DNA of 64,000 nucleotides, from NCBI RefSeq assembly GCF_014196345.1, contig NZ_JACIDN010000006.1:186001-250000 (forward strand), in the 5' to 3' direction. The position numbers and the translations under genes were made by a program. How positions within the stretch are numbered: the first letter of the stretch is position 1; each line of letters opens with the position of its first letter. The notes beneath the pieces are model-generated. The model was not told the DNA's origin. It saw nothing but the letters and a program-made list of their open reading frames with translations, and made no database searches. The stretch comes from Methylobacterium brachythecii. GTDB lineage: Bacteria; Pseudomonadota; Alphaproteobacteria; Rhizobiales; Beijerinckiaceae. This document shows, one piece after another, positions 43,357-52,523 of the stretch.

Positions 43357-45609
43357 ATGTCACGAGCAACCCAGACGAAAGCCGAAACTCAGACGGCGAC
43401 AACGGATACGGCCACCGTCATCAACGAGATCTTCGACAATGCGAAGAGAAAATCGAGCGCCGGACCAAGAATAGCGGTCAAGCACGACGGCGGCGGCTTC
43501 GAGCATCTCTTCAATAGCTGGATCAAGATGCAGAAGTTCTCTGCCGTATCGACCACCTCTCAGAAGAGATGCGCATTCTACTGCAGATACTCGACTTCCG
43601 GCCAAACCGAGAGCTCGATCGAACGTCAAATCGCGAACAATGAGGCGTACGCGAAGCGCAACGGCTTCGTGTTCGCGCCCAAACGCCACCTCTATGCCGA
43701 TCGCGCGGTCAGCGGAGCGTACACCTACAACCGCAAGGCGCTGGACCAGCTCCTGACCGACGTGAGGAACGGTCTGATCGACGTGGTCGTCGTCGAGGAT
43801 CTCGACCGGCTGTCGAGGGATCTCGGTGACCTGGGACGGATGTTCCGCACCCTGGAGAGCCGGAACGTCGAGCTGCATGCCGCGACGCGCGGAAAATGCG
43901 GCATCATGGAAGTGACGATGGTCGGCTACCTGAGCATGGAACAACGGCTCAAGGTCACGACGATCACGACCCAGGGGCGATGGCTCGCCGCGGCCGACGG
44001 CCGGAATCCGACCCAGATTCCCTACGGCTACCGCCGGTCGGCACTTGGCCCGGGCATCATTGAAGAAGAGCCGGAGACCGCCAAGATCGTCCGGCGGATC
44101 TTCGATCTGGCCGACAAGGGAGTATCGCCCGGCACCATCGCCACACTCCTCAACAAGGAAGGCGTGAAATCTCCCAAGGGACGCCTGTGGTCGCGCTCGT
44201 GTCTCGTGGGCGAGTCCAAACGGTGGCTGGGCATTCTGCGGAACACGAAGTACGCGGGCCTGTCGATCTACGGAAGGATCGAAACGCGGAGGGACCCGGA
44301 CGACGGTACGGTCACAATGACGGTGCGCCATCCGTCCCGCTGGATCATCTGCGAGAACGGGAAGATCGCCCTCGTCGATCCGGACCAGTGGTTCCGCGTC
44401 CACGGCCGGCTCATCACCACGATCTGCACGAAGGTCCGGGGACCTGGCAATCGGGGCGAGTTCGTCTTCAAGGGCGTGACCTTCTGCACCTGCGGTGCGC
44501 CCATGTATGGCAGCTTCCTCCGGAAGGACCGGGCTCGGATCCTCTTCTGCTCGGCGGCCCGCCGCGGCGGTTGCAACAACAAGCGGACCGTGACCGCGCA
44601 TTTCATGGAGCGCGAAATGCTGAGGATCGTGCGAGACGTCATCGCCGCCCCGGAGGCGTCGGCACTCTTCGAAACCGAATATCTCGCGAGGCGGGATCAC
44701 GTCACCCGCAAGGTCGTCGCGGACCGGACGAGGCTCGAAAGCGCCATCGCCCTGCTCGAACGCAAACTCGAACGGACCTTCGACGAAGATCATTCGCGCG
44801 CCCTGAGCCCAGACCGGATCTCGAAGCTTCAGACGAGGCTCGAGAAGGAGCTGGGCGAGCTCGAGCTCGAACTGCAGAACCTGCCCGACCTGGAGGAGAT
44901 GCCCAAGCTTCCGGACGGCATTGTTGCGGACTTCCGAGACGCGGTCGAGAAGCTGATCGGGAGGCTTCCGATCGAGAAGGTGGGCAGTAGCGATATGGTC
45001 CTGTTCCAGGCCCTCCGTGCCGTCGTTCGGCGCGTGGTGGTGAAGATGAAACCCAACGGCGGATACGTTCTGAAGATCGATGGGCACCTCGCCGGGCTTC
45101 TGGGCAGTTCTTCGACGGGCGTCTCGCCGACCAGGCGGCTGGTCCGAACGTGCCCCCCTCCCGGCCGAGGGTTCATGGGCGATACGGACCGCCGAACGAT
45201 GTTCGAAACGATCGCCGACACCGGCAGCTACGACGTTTCCGAAGAGGACTGGCTCGTCGCGGAACCGCTGCTCGGTACGAGGCGCAAGGATGCCATACCG
45301 CAGCGCACGGTGCTCAACGCGGCTCTGTTCCACGCACGGACCCGCGTTCCGCTCAACGTGCTGCCGCCGAGGTACGGAACGCCGCACGGCATTTCCAGGG
45401 CGGTGCGCATAGTCCTCAGGAGTGGTGCCCTGCAGCGGACGCTCGAGGCGCTCGGCAGCCGCGGATCGAAAGCGGTCGATGGGCTGGACCACTCCGTCTT
45501 CGAACGCCGCCTCAAGGATGGTCGTGCAAACCGGAACGTCCGTCGTCCAGTCCGCGGGAAGACGTCGGCTTCACGGGTCGCTCCGTCGCGGAACCGACGC
45601 CGCGCGTGA
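43357..45609 (+). CDS. large serine recombinase 2 with C-terminal IS5-transposase-like domain
   Basis: A 750-residue serine recombinase. The resolvase domain contains FYCRYSTSGQ with the nucleophile S79, ESSIERQIANNEAYA, ADRAVSGAY and VVVEDLDRLSRDLGDLGRMF. The recombinase domain is PYGYRRSALGPGIIEEEPE through TIATLLNKEGVKSPKG, followed by a zinc ribbon (FCTCGAPMYGSF) and a coiled coil (about 450-520). Residues about 626-700 read SYDVSEEDWLVAEPLLGT, RTVLNAALFHARTRVPLNVLP and PRYGTPHG, closely parallel to RYELSDFEWSIIQPL, RRVLNGIYWRLKTGSPW and ERYGSPTT of the IS5 transposase at 27.8-28.2 kb. The extra domain may bind DNA. Confidence 0.88.
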   Translation: MSRATQTKAETQTATTDTATVINEIFDNAKRKSSAGPRIAVKHDGGGFEHLFNSWIKMQKFSAVSTTSQKRCAFYCRYSTSGQTESSIERQIANNEAYAKRNGFVFAPKRHLYADRAVSGAYTYNRKALDQLLTDVRNGLIDVVVVEDLDRLSRDLGDLGRMFRTLESRNVELHAATRGKCGIMEVTMVGYLSMEQRLKVTTITTQGRWLAAADGRNPTQIPYGYRRSALGPGIIEEEPETAKIVRRIFDLADKGVSPGTIATLLNKEGVKSPKGRLWSRSCLVGESKRWLGILRNTKYAGLSIYGRIETRRDPDDGTVTMTVRHPSRWIICENGKIALVDPDQWFRVHGRLITTICTKVRGPGNRGEFVFKGVTFCTCGAPMYGSFLRKDRARILFCSAARRGGCNNKRTVTAHFMEREMLRIVRDVIAAPEASALFETEYLARRDHVTRKVVADRTRLESAIALLERKLERTFDEDHSRALSPDRISKLQTRLEKELGELELELQNLPDLEEMPKLPDGIVADFRDAVEKLIGRLPIEKVGSSDMVLFQALRAVVRRVVVKMKPNGGYVLKIDGHLAGLLGSSSTGVSPTRRLVRTCPPPGRGFMGDTDRRTMFETIADTGSYDVSEEDWLVAEPLLGTRRKDAIPQRTVLNAALFHARTRVPLNVLPPRYGTPHGISRAVRIVLRSGALQRTLEALGSRGSKAVDGLDHSVFERRLKDGRANRNVRRPVRGKTSASRVAPSRNRRRA

Positions 45610-46168
45610 CGGTCGTCCAGCCGAAAAGCCCCGTCTCCTCGGAGGAGATGGTGAGTCTGCCCGGTGCGGGGGCTCGCCCGGGCGTTCAGGCGCGGCAGCA
45701 TGGATCCGCCGACGCCTGAATCTGGAAGACGCGATCGTCTCGTCCCTATGGCTCGTCGGGCACGACGCAGCTTTCCGGGTGTCGCGGCACTCGGAAACGC
45801 CGCGGAGGAAGCATCCTGACGTGCCGGCCCGAATGCCCTGTAGCTACGAGGAAGCGCGATCCAACTCGCCGCCGATCACCGGAGATACGCGGCTACCGAT
45901 ACGTCGCAGAGCGTTCGCGTTTCACGACCGAGCAACATGCGCCATGCTGGATCGGTCGCTTCGACATAACGTCGCCCGGGAGGAGCATCCCGCAGCACCG
46001 CGGACGTCTCAAGCCGAATGGTTTTGCCCCAAGCCGCGGGGGCTTCCCGAAACGCCCTCCGTCAGATTGTCGGGTAGAGGGCATCATCCGGACCATGGAC
46101 CGAAGCCTTACCGTGACCGCTCGATCGGTCTATGCTCCCGCATCCGACCGGACGGTTCCAACATCCTC
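45610..46168. other. 559-bp region without a convincing gene
   Basis: Frames here are short or continue the ATPase frame upstream as low-complexity Arg/Ser-rich sequence. It separates the recombinase module from the third Septu-like pair and probably carries that pair's promoter. Confidence 0.45.
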
Positions 46169-47425
46169 ATGCACCTCGTCAATCTGGAGATCGAGAACTT
46201 CAGGGCGCTGAAGTCGGTGAAGGTGGTCCTCGATCCGAAGGTGAACGTGTTCGCCGGCGTGAATGGCTCGGGCAAGTCGACCCTGCTCGTGGCCGTCGAC
46301 CTGCTCTTCTCCCGCTACGTTTCGGCGATGAGCACCGGACGTCCGGTCATGCGCGGGCCGTCGGAGAAGGATGTGGCGTCGGGATCGACGAGCGTCCTTC
46401 TGGCGGCTGCGGCTGTTGACGGTAACAAGAAGTTCGGCTGGTACGCGTCAAGCAGATTCAGGGGACTGCACAATCAAACGAAGGTCGAGGGCTCTGAGGA
46501 ATTCCGAGAATTCATCAAACGTCAACTTGCGAAATTCGAGACCGACGATAAGGCAAGCGTCCCGTTGTTTGCAACATATCCCGTTTCGAGAAGCGATTTC
46601 GCCGTATCGCTCAAGGTGCGCAAGGGAGACGACTACAGGCAGTCTGCCGCCTTCCAGGCGACGTCCTTCGGCAAGGCGCGCAACTTCGACGCCTTCTTCA
46701 CATGGTTCCGACAAAGAGAGGACTTCGAGAACGAACGCCGGCTGGACCGTTCGGACTATCGCGATCACCAGCTGACCGCCGTACGGGAGGCCATCGAACG
46801 CCTCCTTCCGGCCTTTCGGGACCTTCGGGTCAGACGTCAGCCGTTGCGCCTCGTCGTCAAGAAGGAGAATACGGAGTTCGATGTCGAGGATCTCTCGCAC
46901 GGGGAGAAGGGGCTGATCGCCCTGGCGGGCGATCTCGCCAGACGGCTCTCCCTAGCGAATCCGGGACTACAAGCTCCTTTGACGGGTTCTGGCATCGTCA
47001 TGATCGACGAGCTCGAACTCCATCTTCACCCGGCGTGGCAGCGCAACGCAGTGAACGGCCTGCAGGCAGCGTTTCCCCGAATCCAATTCATCTTCACGAC
47101 CCACTCGCCCCAGATCATCAGCGAGGTCCAACCCGAGCAGATCTTCCTTCTCAAGGACGGTTCCGCAGTTCCGGCGGTGCGGTCCTACGGAATGGAGAGT
47201 ACCCAGGTCCTGAGAGAGCTGATGGGCGATCCTGGTCGCCCCCCGGAAGTCGAACATCAACTGCAACTCCTCGACGATCTGATCGATCGAGGCAGCCTCG
47301 ACGAGGGCGAAGCGAAGTTGAACGAAATGGTCGATCTCCTCGGCGAAAACTATCCGACGCTGATGCTCGCCCGGTCGCGCATCCGACGCAGCAAAGCGCT
47401 CCGAGACTTTGAAGCACATCGCTAA
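46169..47425 (+). CDS. ptuA: Septu PtuA-like ATPase (third system)
   Basis: A 418-residue RecF/SMC-type ATPase. It opens MHLVNLEIENFRALKSVKVVL, has Walker A GVNGSGKST (30-38), an ABC-type signature region DLSHGEKGLIALAGDLARRL, Walker B IVMIDELELHLHPAWQ (about 276) and FTTHSPQI as H-loop. The HNH gene starts inside its last codons. The start is ATG at 46169; the longer frame upstream is not protein-like. It is clearly diverged from the other two ATPases of this kind in the window, so it is not a recent duplicate. Confidence 0.86.
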   Translation: MHLVNLEIENFRALKSVKVVLDPKVNVFAGVNGSGKSTLLVAVDLLFSRYVSAMSTGRPVMRGPSEKDVASGSTSVLLAAAAVDGNKKFGWYASSRFRGLHNQTKVEGSEEFREFIKRQLAKFETDDKASVPLFATYPVSRSDFAVSLKVRKGDDYRQSAAFQATSFGKARNFDAFFTWFRQREDFENERRLDRSDYRDHQLTAVREAIERLLPAFRDLRVRRQPLRLVVKKENTEFDVEDLSHGEKGLIALAGDLARRLSLANPGLQAPLTGSGIVMIDELELHLHPAWQRNAVNGLQAAFPRIQFIFTTHSPQIISEVQPEQIFLLKDGSAVPAVRSYGMESTQVLRELMGDPGRPPEVEHQLQLLDDLIDRGSLDEGEAKLNEMVDLLGENYPTLMLARSRIRRSKALRDFEAHR

Positions 47426-48080
47426 GGGCGGAGAACCCGCATCGCTGACCGCTTGGAAGCTGAAGCAGACGGCGGCCGGGATAGAGCCCGCCTGGGGCGA
47501 CTTCCAGAACCCCGAAAAGGCCGATGGACGCCTCCATCTCCTCGGCGAGCAAGGGGCTATCTGCTGCTACTGCATGGGATCGATCTCGGCAGGCTCGATG
47601 CATATCGAGCACCTCGAGCCGAGGTCGATCTATCCGCAAATCGCATTGGACTGGCCGAATTTGCTGGGCTGCTGCGCTCCGAAGAATGAAAAAGGATCGA
47701 AACTCGCGACGCAAAGCCATTGCGGCGAATACCGTGGGACGAGCCCGCTCCCGGTCCACCCCCTTCAACCGACCTGCGAGACACGCTTCGGCTACGAATT
47801 CGCTGGGCATATTCGGCCCGAGCCGGCGGGGGACGGCGACGCCAGCGCCACAATTACCAATCTAAATCTGAACTCCGAAACCCTACGAAATAATCGAGAG
47901 AAATTGATCCAAGATGCGTATGCGGATCTGGAGAAACTTCCTGAAGCAGTTTGGCTGACGACATATATCGACGAAATGAACGGGGTCTTTCCGCAGTTCT
48001 CTGCCATGTTCAAATGGTTTTTTGCGAACCATTGGCAGAAGGAAATGCAGGCGTTGGCGGCCGCAGAGAATGTGCCGTAA
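47409..48080 (+). CDS. ptuB: Septu PtuB-like HNH endonuclease (third system)
   Basis: A 223-residue HNH protein overlapping the ATPase gene by 17 bp. It shows ICCYCMGSI (zinc pair), MHIEHLEPRS with H68, DWPNLLGCC and SHCGEYRG with further Cys/His ligands, a layout typical of the shorter PtuB/retron HNH family. The C-terminal half is helical (NLNSETLRNNREKLIQDAYADLEKL). The overlap means tight coupling with the ATPase. No reverse transcriptase gene is nearby, so it is not a retron. Confidence 0.85.
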   Translation: MKHIAKGGEPASLTAWKLKQTAAGIEPAWGDFQNPEKADGRLHLLGEQGAICCYCMGSISAGSMHIEHLEPRSIYPQIALDWPNLLGCCAPKNEKGSKLATQSHCGEYRGTSPLPVHPLQPTCETRFGYEFAGHIRPEPAGDGDASATITNLNLNSETLRNNREKLIQDAYADLEKLPEAVWLTTYIDEMNGVFPQFSAMFKWFFANHWQKEMQALAAAENVP

Positions 48081-48374
48081 TTTCGTCTATACGTTGGACC
48101 GGCAAATAAGATGGGCTTTTCGCATCACGTTCCTTATCGGATTTTGCCTAGCCGTCCGGCTTCCTCGAAATTTTTGACGGCTAAGCGTTCTCATCGCCGA
48201 ACGGTCTTGGCGAAATAAGTACACGTTCCCCCCGAATCGCGTAGAAACTTCCCAAGCTCAATCGTCGGTCACTTGGGTCGTCGCGCCCCGCCGGGCGCCC
48301 AACACGACGATCGGTTCATCCGTTCGACGACTTCCCGGCTCGCTCACGCCGGGCATCCCAGGGGGAGATTGGCC
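48081..48374. other. 294-bp intergenic region
   Basis: No gene is seen. It holds the end of the third Septu-like operon and the leader of the PLD-like gene. No clear terminator is visible. Confidence 0.35.
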
Positions 48375-50459
48375 GTGGGGAAACTCGTTGTGGCAAACGC
48401 GTGGTGCAATGGCGAAATCGCCTATCTGGCCTGGCGTGCTGACGGACCGATCGCCGACTGCCTCGGATTCATGGTCACCCGTGTCCACGAGACCGGCCCC
48501 GAAGCGGGTAGCAGGCGCATCCTGCCCACCTGGATCGCATTCACCGATCAAGCAAATCCCGACTGGCAAAATCAGGACAGTTCGGTCTGGCCGATCCAGC
48601 AGTACGAGTGGCGCGACCTGACGTTGCGCCGGTCCCGCGATACAGCTTCGATCCGGCCGATCGATTTCAAGGTCCACTACGAGATCCGTCCGGTCGGCCT
48701 GCCGAAGAAGGGGCGCGAAGAGGTACCGGCCTCCGATACGGCACCGTATCTCGATGCCGCCGGCAAGCCCCGCTACGAGGGACCGCAACGGAAGCTCGCC
48801 TTCGTCGGACCGGCAATGGCGACGCCCTCGATCGACGTCACCCACACTTTCGGCAAGATCCAGGCGACGTACACGAACGGCATCCTTTCGACCCAGAACC
48901 TGCTTCAACAACTGGAGGCGATATCGGGAAGCAAGCCGACGCAGGTGAAGCCGGGGCCGACGACGGGCATAACTCCCGGGCTTCTCAAGACGCTGAAGGC
49001 GCACATCCCGGTCAGGAACGATCCGCTCCGGACGTTTCTGACGGGCGACGTTCTCGGCTTCCTCCTCGCCTTCATGGACAGGGCAGCGAAGGAAACGGGC
49101 GAACTCTATGGCGCCCTCTACGAACTGCACGACCAGGAGCTCATCGGGAAGCTCGTGGATCTGACGCGCGCCGGGAAGCTGCACCTGATCCTGTCGACCG
49201 CCGGTTCAACCGATCCGAACCCCGCCAAGAACTCTCCCAAACCAAAACGGCCAGTGGTGTGGGACACGGAGAACCATGCTGCCCGGGAGGCTCTGCATGC
49301 AGTCGCCGGCGCCGACGTGCGGGATCGGCTGTTCAACAACAATTCCCACATCGGGCACGACAAGTTCATGGTCTACGTCGAAGGCGGAACGGCCAAGGCG
49401 GTGCTGACGGGCAGCACGAACTTCACGGAGACGGGTCTCTGCACCCAATCGAACAACGTCATCGTGATCGACAACGAAGAGGTCGCCGGCCGCTATCTCG
49501 AGTTCTGGAAGAGACTCCGGGACGATCCGCAACCGGCAGGTGTTCCTCTTTCAGACAAGCGAGGGCGACAGGCCATCGTCGGCCTCGCGCCGAACGGCGG
49601 TGTCCAGGGCAAGACGCTCCGGAGCGAGAATGCCAAGCCGATGGATGCGATCCGTTCGGAGGACGGCAAGACCACGTTCGAAACGTTCTTCAGCCCGAAC
49701 ACCCAGCAGGCCATCAAGAACAGCTCGTCGCCCACTCCAATCGACCTGGCGCGGGTCTATTCGCTGATGGAGCATGCGAAGGACGCGTTGCTCTTCCTGA
49801 CCTTTCTGCCCGGCGTGGGCGGCAACCAGAACATCATCGGCAATGCCGCAGATCTGGCCGCCGCCAATCCGAAACTCCTCGTCCAGGGTGCGATCAGCGA
49901 TCCGAAGGCGCTCCCTCCAAAGGCGGACGACGGCGAGACGGAGTACACGAAGCCCGACGGCACGAAAGAAAAGCTGCCGCAGCGGGCGATCTGGTGGCCC
50001 GGAGGAGAGAGCAGCCGTGTCGTCATGGTGCGGGCTGCGGCAATCACGCAGCAGACGGGTGATCTCAGGCCGGAGCTGCTCTCCGCCGGACACGCGATCA
50101 TCCACGACAAGATCATCGTCATCGATCCGATGGATCCGGTGAACTGCACCGTCATCACCGGAAGCCACAACCTCGGCTACAAGGCCTCATATCAAAACGA
50201 CGAGAACCTGCTCATCGTCAGGGGCAATCAGGCCCTTGCGATCTCCTACGCGATCCACGTCCTCGACGTGTACGACCACTACGTGATGCGCGCGAAGCTC
50301 CAGGATCAGCTTCGAAAGGCACTCCTCGCGAAGGGCGAGCCACCTAAGACGCAGGCAGGCGGCTTTCTCCGCAAGGACGCAGGCTGGCAGGACAGGTGGT
50401 TCGCGCCCGACCCGAAGCCGACTTCGCGGGGTTACTTTCTGCCGACTGCGGGACCATGA
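48375..50459 (+). CDS. phospholipase-D-like protein with two HKD motifs
   Basis: A 694-residue PLD-superfamily protein. HKD motif 1 is near residue 326 (GHDKFMVYVEGG, followed by TGSTNFTETG) and lacks the usual Asp, which is Val followed by Glu. Motif 2 near 577 is canonical (IHDKIIVIDPMD, then TGSHNLGY). The family includes phospholipases and nucleases; which one applies here is unknown. There is no signal peptide. The start is GTG at 48375, chosen because GGGGGAG stands 8 nt upstream and the longer frame is unlike protein. PLD nucleases occur as effectors in several defence and competition systems, which fits the island. It is not tightly coupled to a neighbour. Confidence 0.82.
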   Translation: MGKLVVANAWCNGEIAYLAWRADGPIADCLGFMVTRVHETGPEAGSRRILPTWIAFTDQANPDWQNQDSSVWPIQQYEWRDLTLRRSRDTASIRPIDFKVHYEIRPVGLPKKGREEVPASDTAPYLDAAGKPRYEGPQRKLAFVGPAMATPSIDVTHTFGKIQATYTNGILSTQNLLQQLEAISGSKPTQVKPGPTTGITPGLLKTLKAHIPVRNDPLRTFLTGDVLGFLLAFMDRAAKETGELYGALYELHDQELIGKLVDLTRAGKLHLILSTAGSTDPNPAKNSPKPKRPVVWDTENHAAREALHAVAGADVRDRLFNNNSHIGHDKFMVYVEGGTAKAVLTGSTNFTETGLCTQSNNVIVIDNEEVAGRYLEFWKRLRDDPQPAGVPLSDKRGRQAIVGLAPNGGVQGKTLRSENAKPMDAIRSEDGKTTFETFFSPNTQQAIKNSSSPTPIDLARVYSLMEHAKDALLFLTFLPGVGGNQNIIGNAADLAAANPKLLVQGAISDPKALPPKADDGETEYTKPDGTKEKLPQRAIWWPGGESSRVVMVRAAAITQQTGDLRPELLSAGHAIIHDKIIVIDPMDPVNCTVITGSHNLGYKASYQNDENLLIVRGNQALAISYAIHVLDVYDHYVMRAKLQDQLRKALLAKGEPPKTQAGGFLRKDAGWQDRWFAPDPKPTSRGYFLPTAGP

Positions 50460-50778
50460 AGCGGAAGCATATGAAACCGGCAGGTCCGTCGCTTGAACGG
50501 CTCGATTCCCGGAAGCCGACGATGATCTGAGTCGATCGCCTCTCACACCGTCTTCATGTCGACGGCTTCCCGCTCCAGACGGACATCGCCCGCATTCGAA
50601 GGCGCGCCGGCGGATTAGGCTCGCCATCTGATCCGCGCATCCCCAATACACGCCGGGCCCCGGGTGAAACCCTTCGGCAGTCAAGGGGCCGGCCGACCGC
50701 ACGGCGGGTGCACGATAGTCGCGTCGGTAAGCACTTCCGGGATGGCCAGCAGGCGAGAAGGCCTATCCAGTTCAAACC
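50460..50778. other. about 320 bp without a gene
   Basis: Nothing convincing is seen between the PLD-like gene and the pcaD fossil. Open frames here read as unrelated Arg-rich sequence. Confidence 0.4.
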
Positions 50779-51045
50779 GCGATGAATTCGACTGAGGCCT
50801 TCGTGAAGGCTTCGGGTGCTTCGACGTTCGACAGATGGGCTGCGGCCAGTTCGACGACACGCGATCGCCCGAAGGTGATCGGGAGGGGTCGAGACGTCCA
50901 GCCGTCCAGCGATCAGCAGAGTAGGGGCCTTGATATAGGATATCTCAAGGCGCAGGTCGGCCTCGCGCAACGCCGCGCAGCAGCCCGCATAGCCCACTGC
51001 CGGGTTTGCGACGACCATCTCCCGAAACCGTGCGACGACATCGGG
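50779..51045 (-). pseudogene. pcaD: pcaD (3-oxoadipate enol-lactonase) C-terminal remnant
   Basis: The minus strand reads MVVANPAVGYAGCCAALREADLR, then YIKAPTLLIAGRLDVSTPPDHL, and then in another frame VVELAAAHLSNVEAPEAFTKASVEFIA. These are consecutive pieces of the C-terminal half of an alpha/beta-hydrolase enol-lactonase, with the catalytic His region (AAHLSNVE). At least one frameshift separates them, and the N-terminal half is missing. It is joined directly to the catB remnant, so a deletion fused two genes of a beta-ketoadipate pathway cluster. It is not functional. Confidence 0.8.
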
Positions 51046-51734
51046 ATTTGCGAACTGGGAGGGCTGTTCGACCAGATCGACGCCGGCGTCGTGGAGAAGA
51101 CCCATGCCGAGGTCGGCTTCGGTCTTGCTCCGGTGCTAGTTGACGTCAACGCGAACGCTAGCGCGATCCCCCAGCGCCTGCTTGATGGCAGCGACATGCT
51201 GGACATCGTCCCGGACGGTGCGCTTGCCGATCTTCAGCTTGAAGATGTTGTGGCGCCGCGCAGCCAGCATCTGCTCGGCCTCGTCGATATCCCGCTGGGT
51301 ATCTCCGCTCGCAAGCGTCCAGGCGACAGGGAAGCGCTCCCGGACACGTCCGCCGCCGATCAAGTCGGATACCGGAACGCCGAGGCGTTGCCCTTCGCGT
51401 CGAGGAGAGCCGTTTCCACGGTTCACTTGGCGATGTGGTTGCCTGCTACGCTGCGGCCGATCCTCGCCATCGTCTCGGCGACCCGACTGGCATCGCTCTC
51501 GAGCAGGATCGGGGTGATGTAGGTGTCGATGGCGAGCTTGATGCCTTCTGGGCTCTCCTCGTCGTAGCTGAGACCGCCGATCGTCGTGCCGTCTCCGAGC
51601 CCTTCGATCCCATCGGCATCCCGTGTCCTGACGAGGACGATCGACGGATGGTGCATCGTCGCCATCGCAGGCACGTGCCGACGGATGGTCGGCACGTTTC
51701 TGATGAAGGTTTCGACCTGTACGATAGTCGACAT
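51046..51734 (-). pseudogene. catB: catB (muconate cycloisomerase) remnant
   Basis: The first open frame (51734 to 51423) gives MSTIVQVETFIRNVPTIRRH, then ATMHHPSIVLVRTRDADGIEGLGDGTTIGGLSY, the N-terminal domain of muconate/chloromuconate cycloisomerases of the enolase superfamily. After a stop or shift near 51423 the next frame continues GQRLGVPVSDLIGGG, PVAWTLASGDTQRDIDEAE and HNIFKLKIGKRTVRDD, then VRVDVN and in a third frame AGVDLVEQP, after which it turns into the pcaD fragment. The metal-binding and C-terminal parts are missing. It once helped turn catechol-derived muconate into muconolactone. Confidence 0.85.
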
Positions 51735-52405
51735 GGCCTACGCGGCCTCCCCTTTTCTGATGTGCGGGAAGGGTAGGCCGTCGTTACTGCTCGATCAAAG
51801 ATCAATACGGTTCGGTGTCATACTCGTTAGGTATCGAAGCGGCGGCGTGACTTCCGTGGCATTGACGCTCGGAACAGAACGTCCGGCGGTCAGGCGAACT
51901 GAAAATCAAGTTCCCAGGACGCCACGATGGCGGCCCATCCCGCCACCGTTACCGAAAACGAAGATCCAATCACCTCGCCGAAATTCGAGCCACCTAAGCC
52001 GCCGAGATGCATCGCCGGAAATGGCCGCCCGAACATCGCCCCGTCGCTAGATTCTATCAGGCCGAAGCGTGGTCTGACGAATGTCCCCAGCGGGTAAAGG
52101 GTTCTCCCCGATCCTTCCGGGGATCGACGCAGGGCGCCCGAAAACTGCCGGGCGTCGTCCGACGTCACTCCTTCCCCGGCCCGGACGAGGGCCTCATCTA
52201 ACCCGCGCAGTCACACCTTCGGAGGCCTGCCGAAACCGTCTCCGCCCGGTCGGGATCGTTGCTTCCGGTGAGCATCAAGCTCGCGCCCTGGACGATCCCC
52301 ATCGCGTCCGCGTCAATCCTTCCCGTTCTCGCCGCGAAGGGACGTTTTGGATCCCGCAGGGTTCGGTGAGGCGGGGAATCTAAGTGACCAAATCCGTCAT
52401 ACCTT

Positions 52406-52438
52406 GTCGCAAGTACGTCGCAAGACACTTGTCGTAAG
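52406..52438. repeat. three direct repeats GTCG(C/T)AAG
   Basis: Copies lie at 52406-52413, 52417-52424 and 52431-52438, spaced 11 and 14 bp start to start. They could be a protein-binding array, such as an operator, or a recombinase arm site. They stand just ahead of the two palindromes. Confidence 0.55.
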
Positions 52439-52450
52439 TCCAGACGTGTT

Positions 52451-52484
52451 TCGCCACATATCTATCAAGTAAGATATGTGGCGA
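52451..52484. repeat. perfect 13-bp inverted repeat
   Basis: Arms TCGCCACATATCT and AGATATGTGGCGA with an 8-nt loop (ATCAAGTA). There is no T-run after it. It may form a hairpin or be a binding site. Confidence 0.7.
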
Positions 52485-52523
52485 TCAAAATCTAATTCGA
52501 CAGAATTGAGATAAAAGAAACAT

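Noticed and set aside
43360..45492. 710-codon minus-strand frame antisense to the second serine recombinase
   Set aside because: No recognisable motif, shadow composition, and the plus strand encodes a clear recombinase.
18119..48080. Retron (Ec78-type) in place of Septu
   Set aside because: The ATPase/HNH pairs resemble retron Ec78 effectors, but no reverse transcriptase with a YADD-type motif is present in any frame.
51890..52168. 92-codon minus-strand frame in the intergenic region
   Set aside because: No ribosome binding site or family resemblance.
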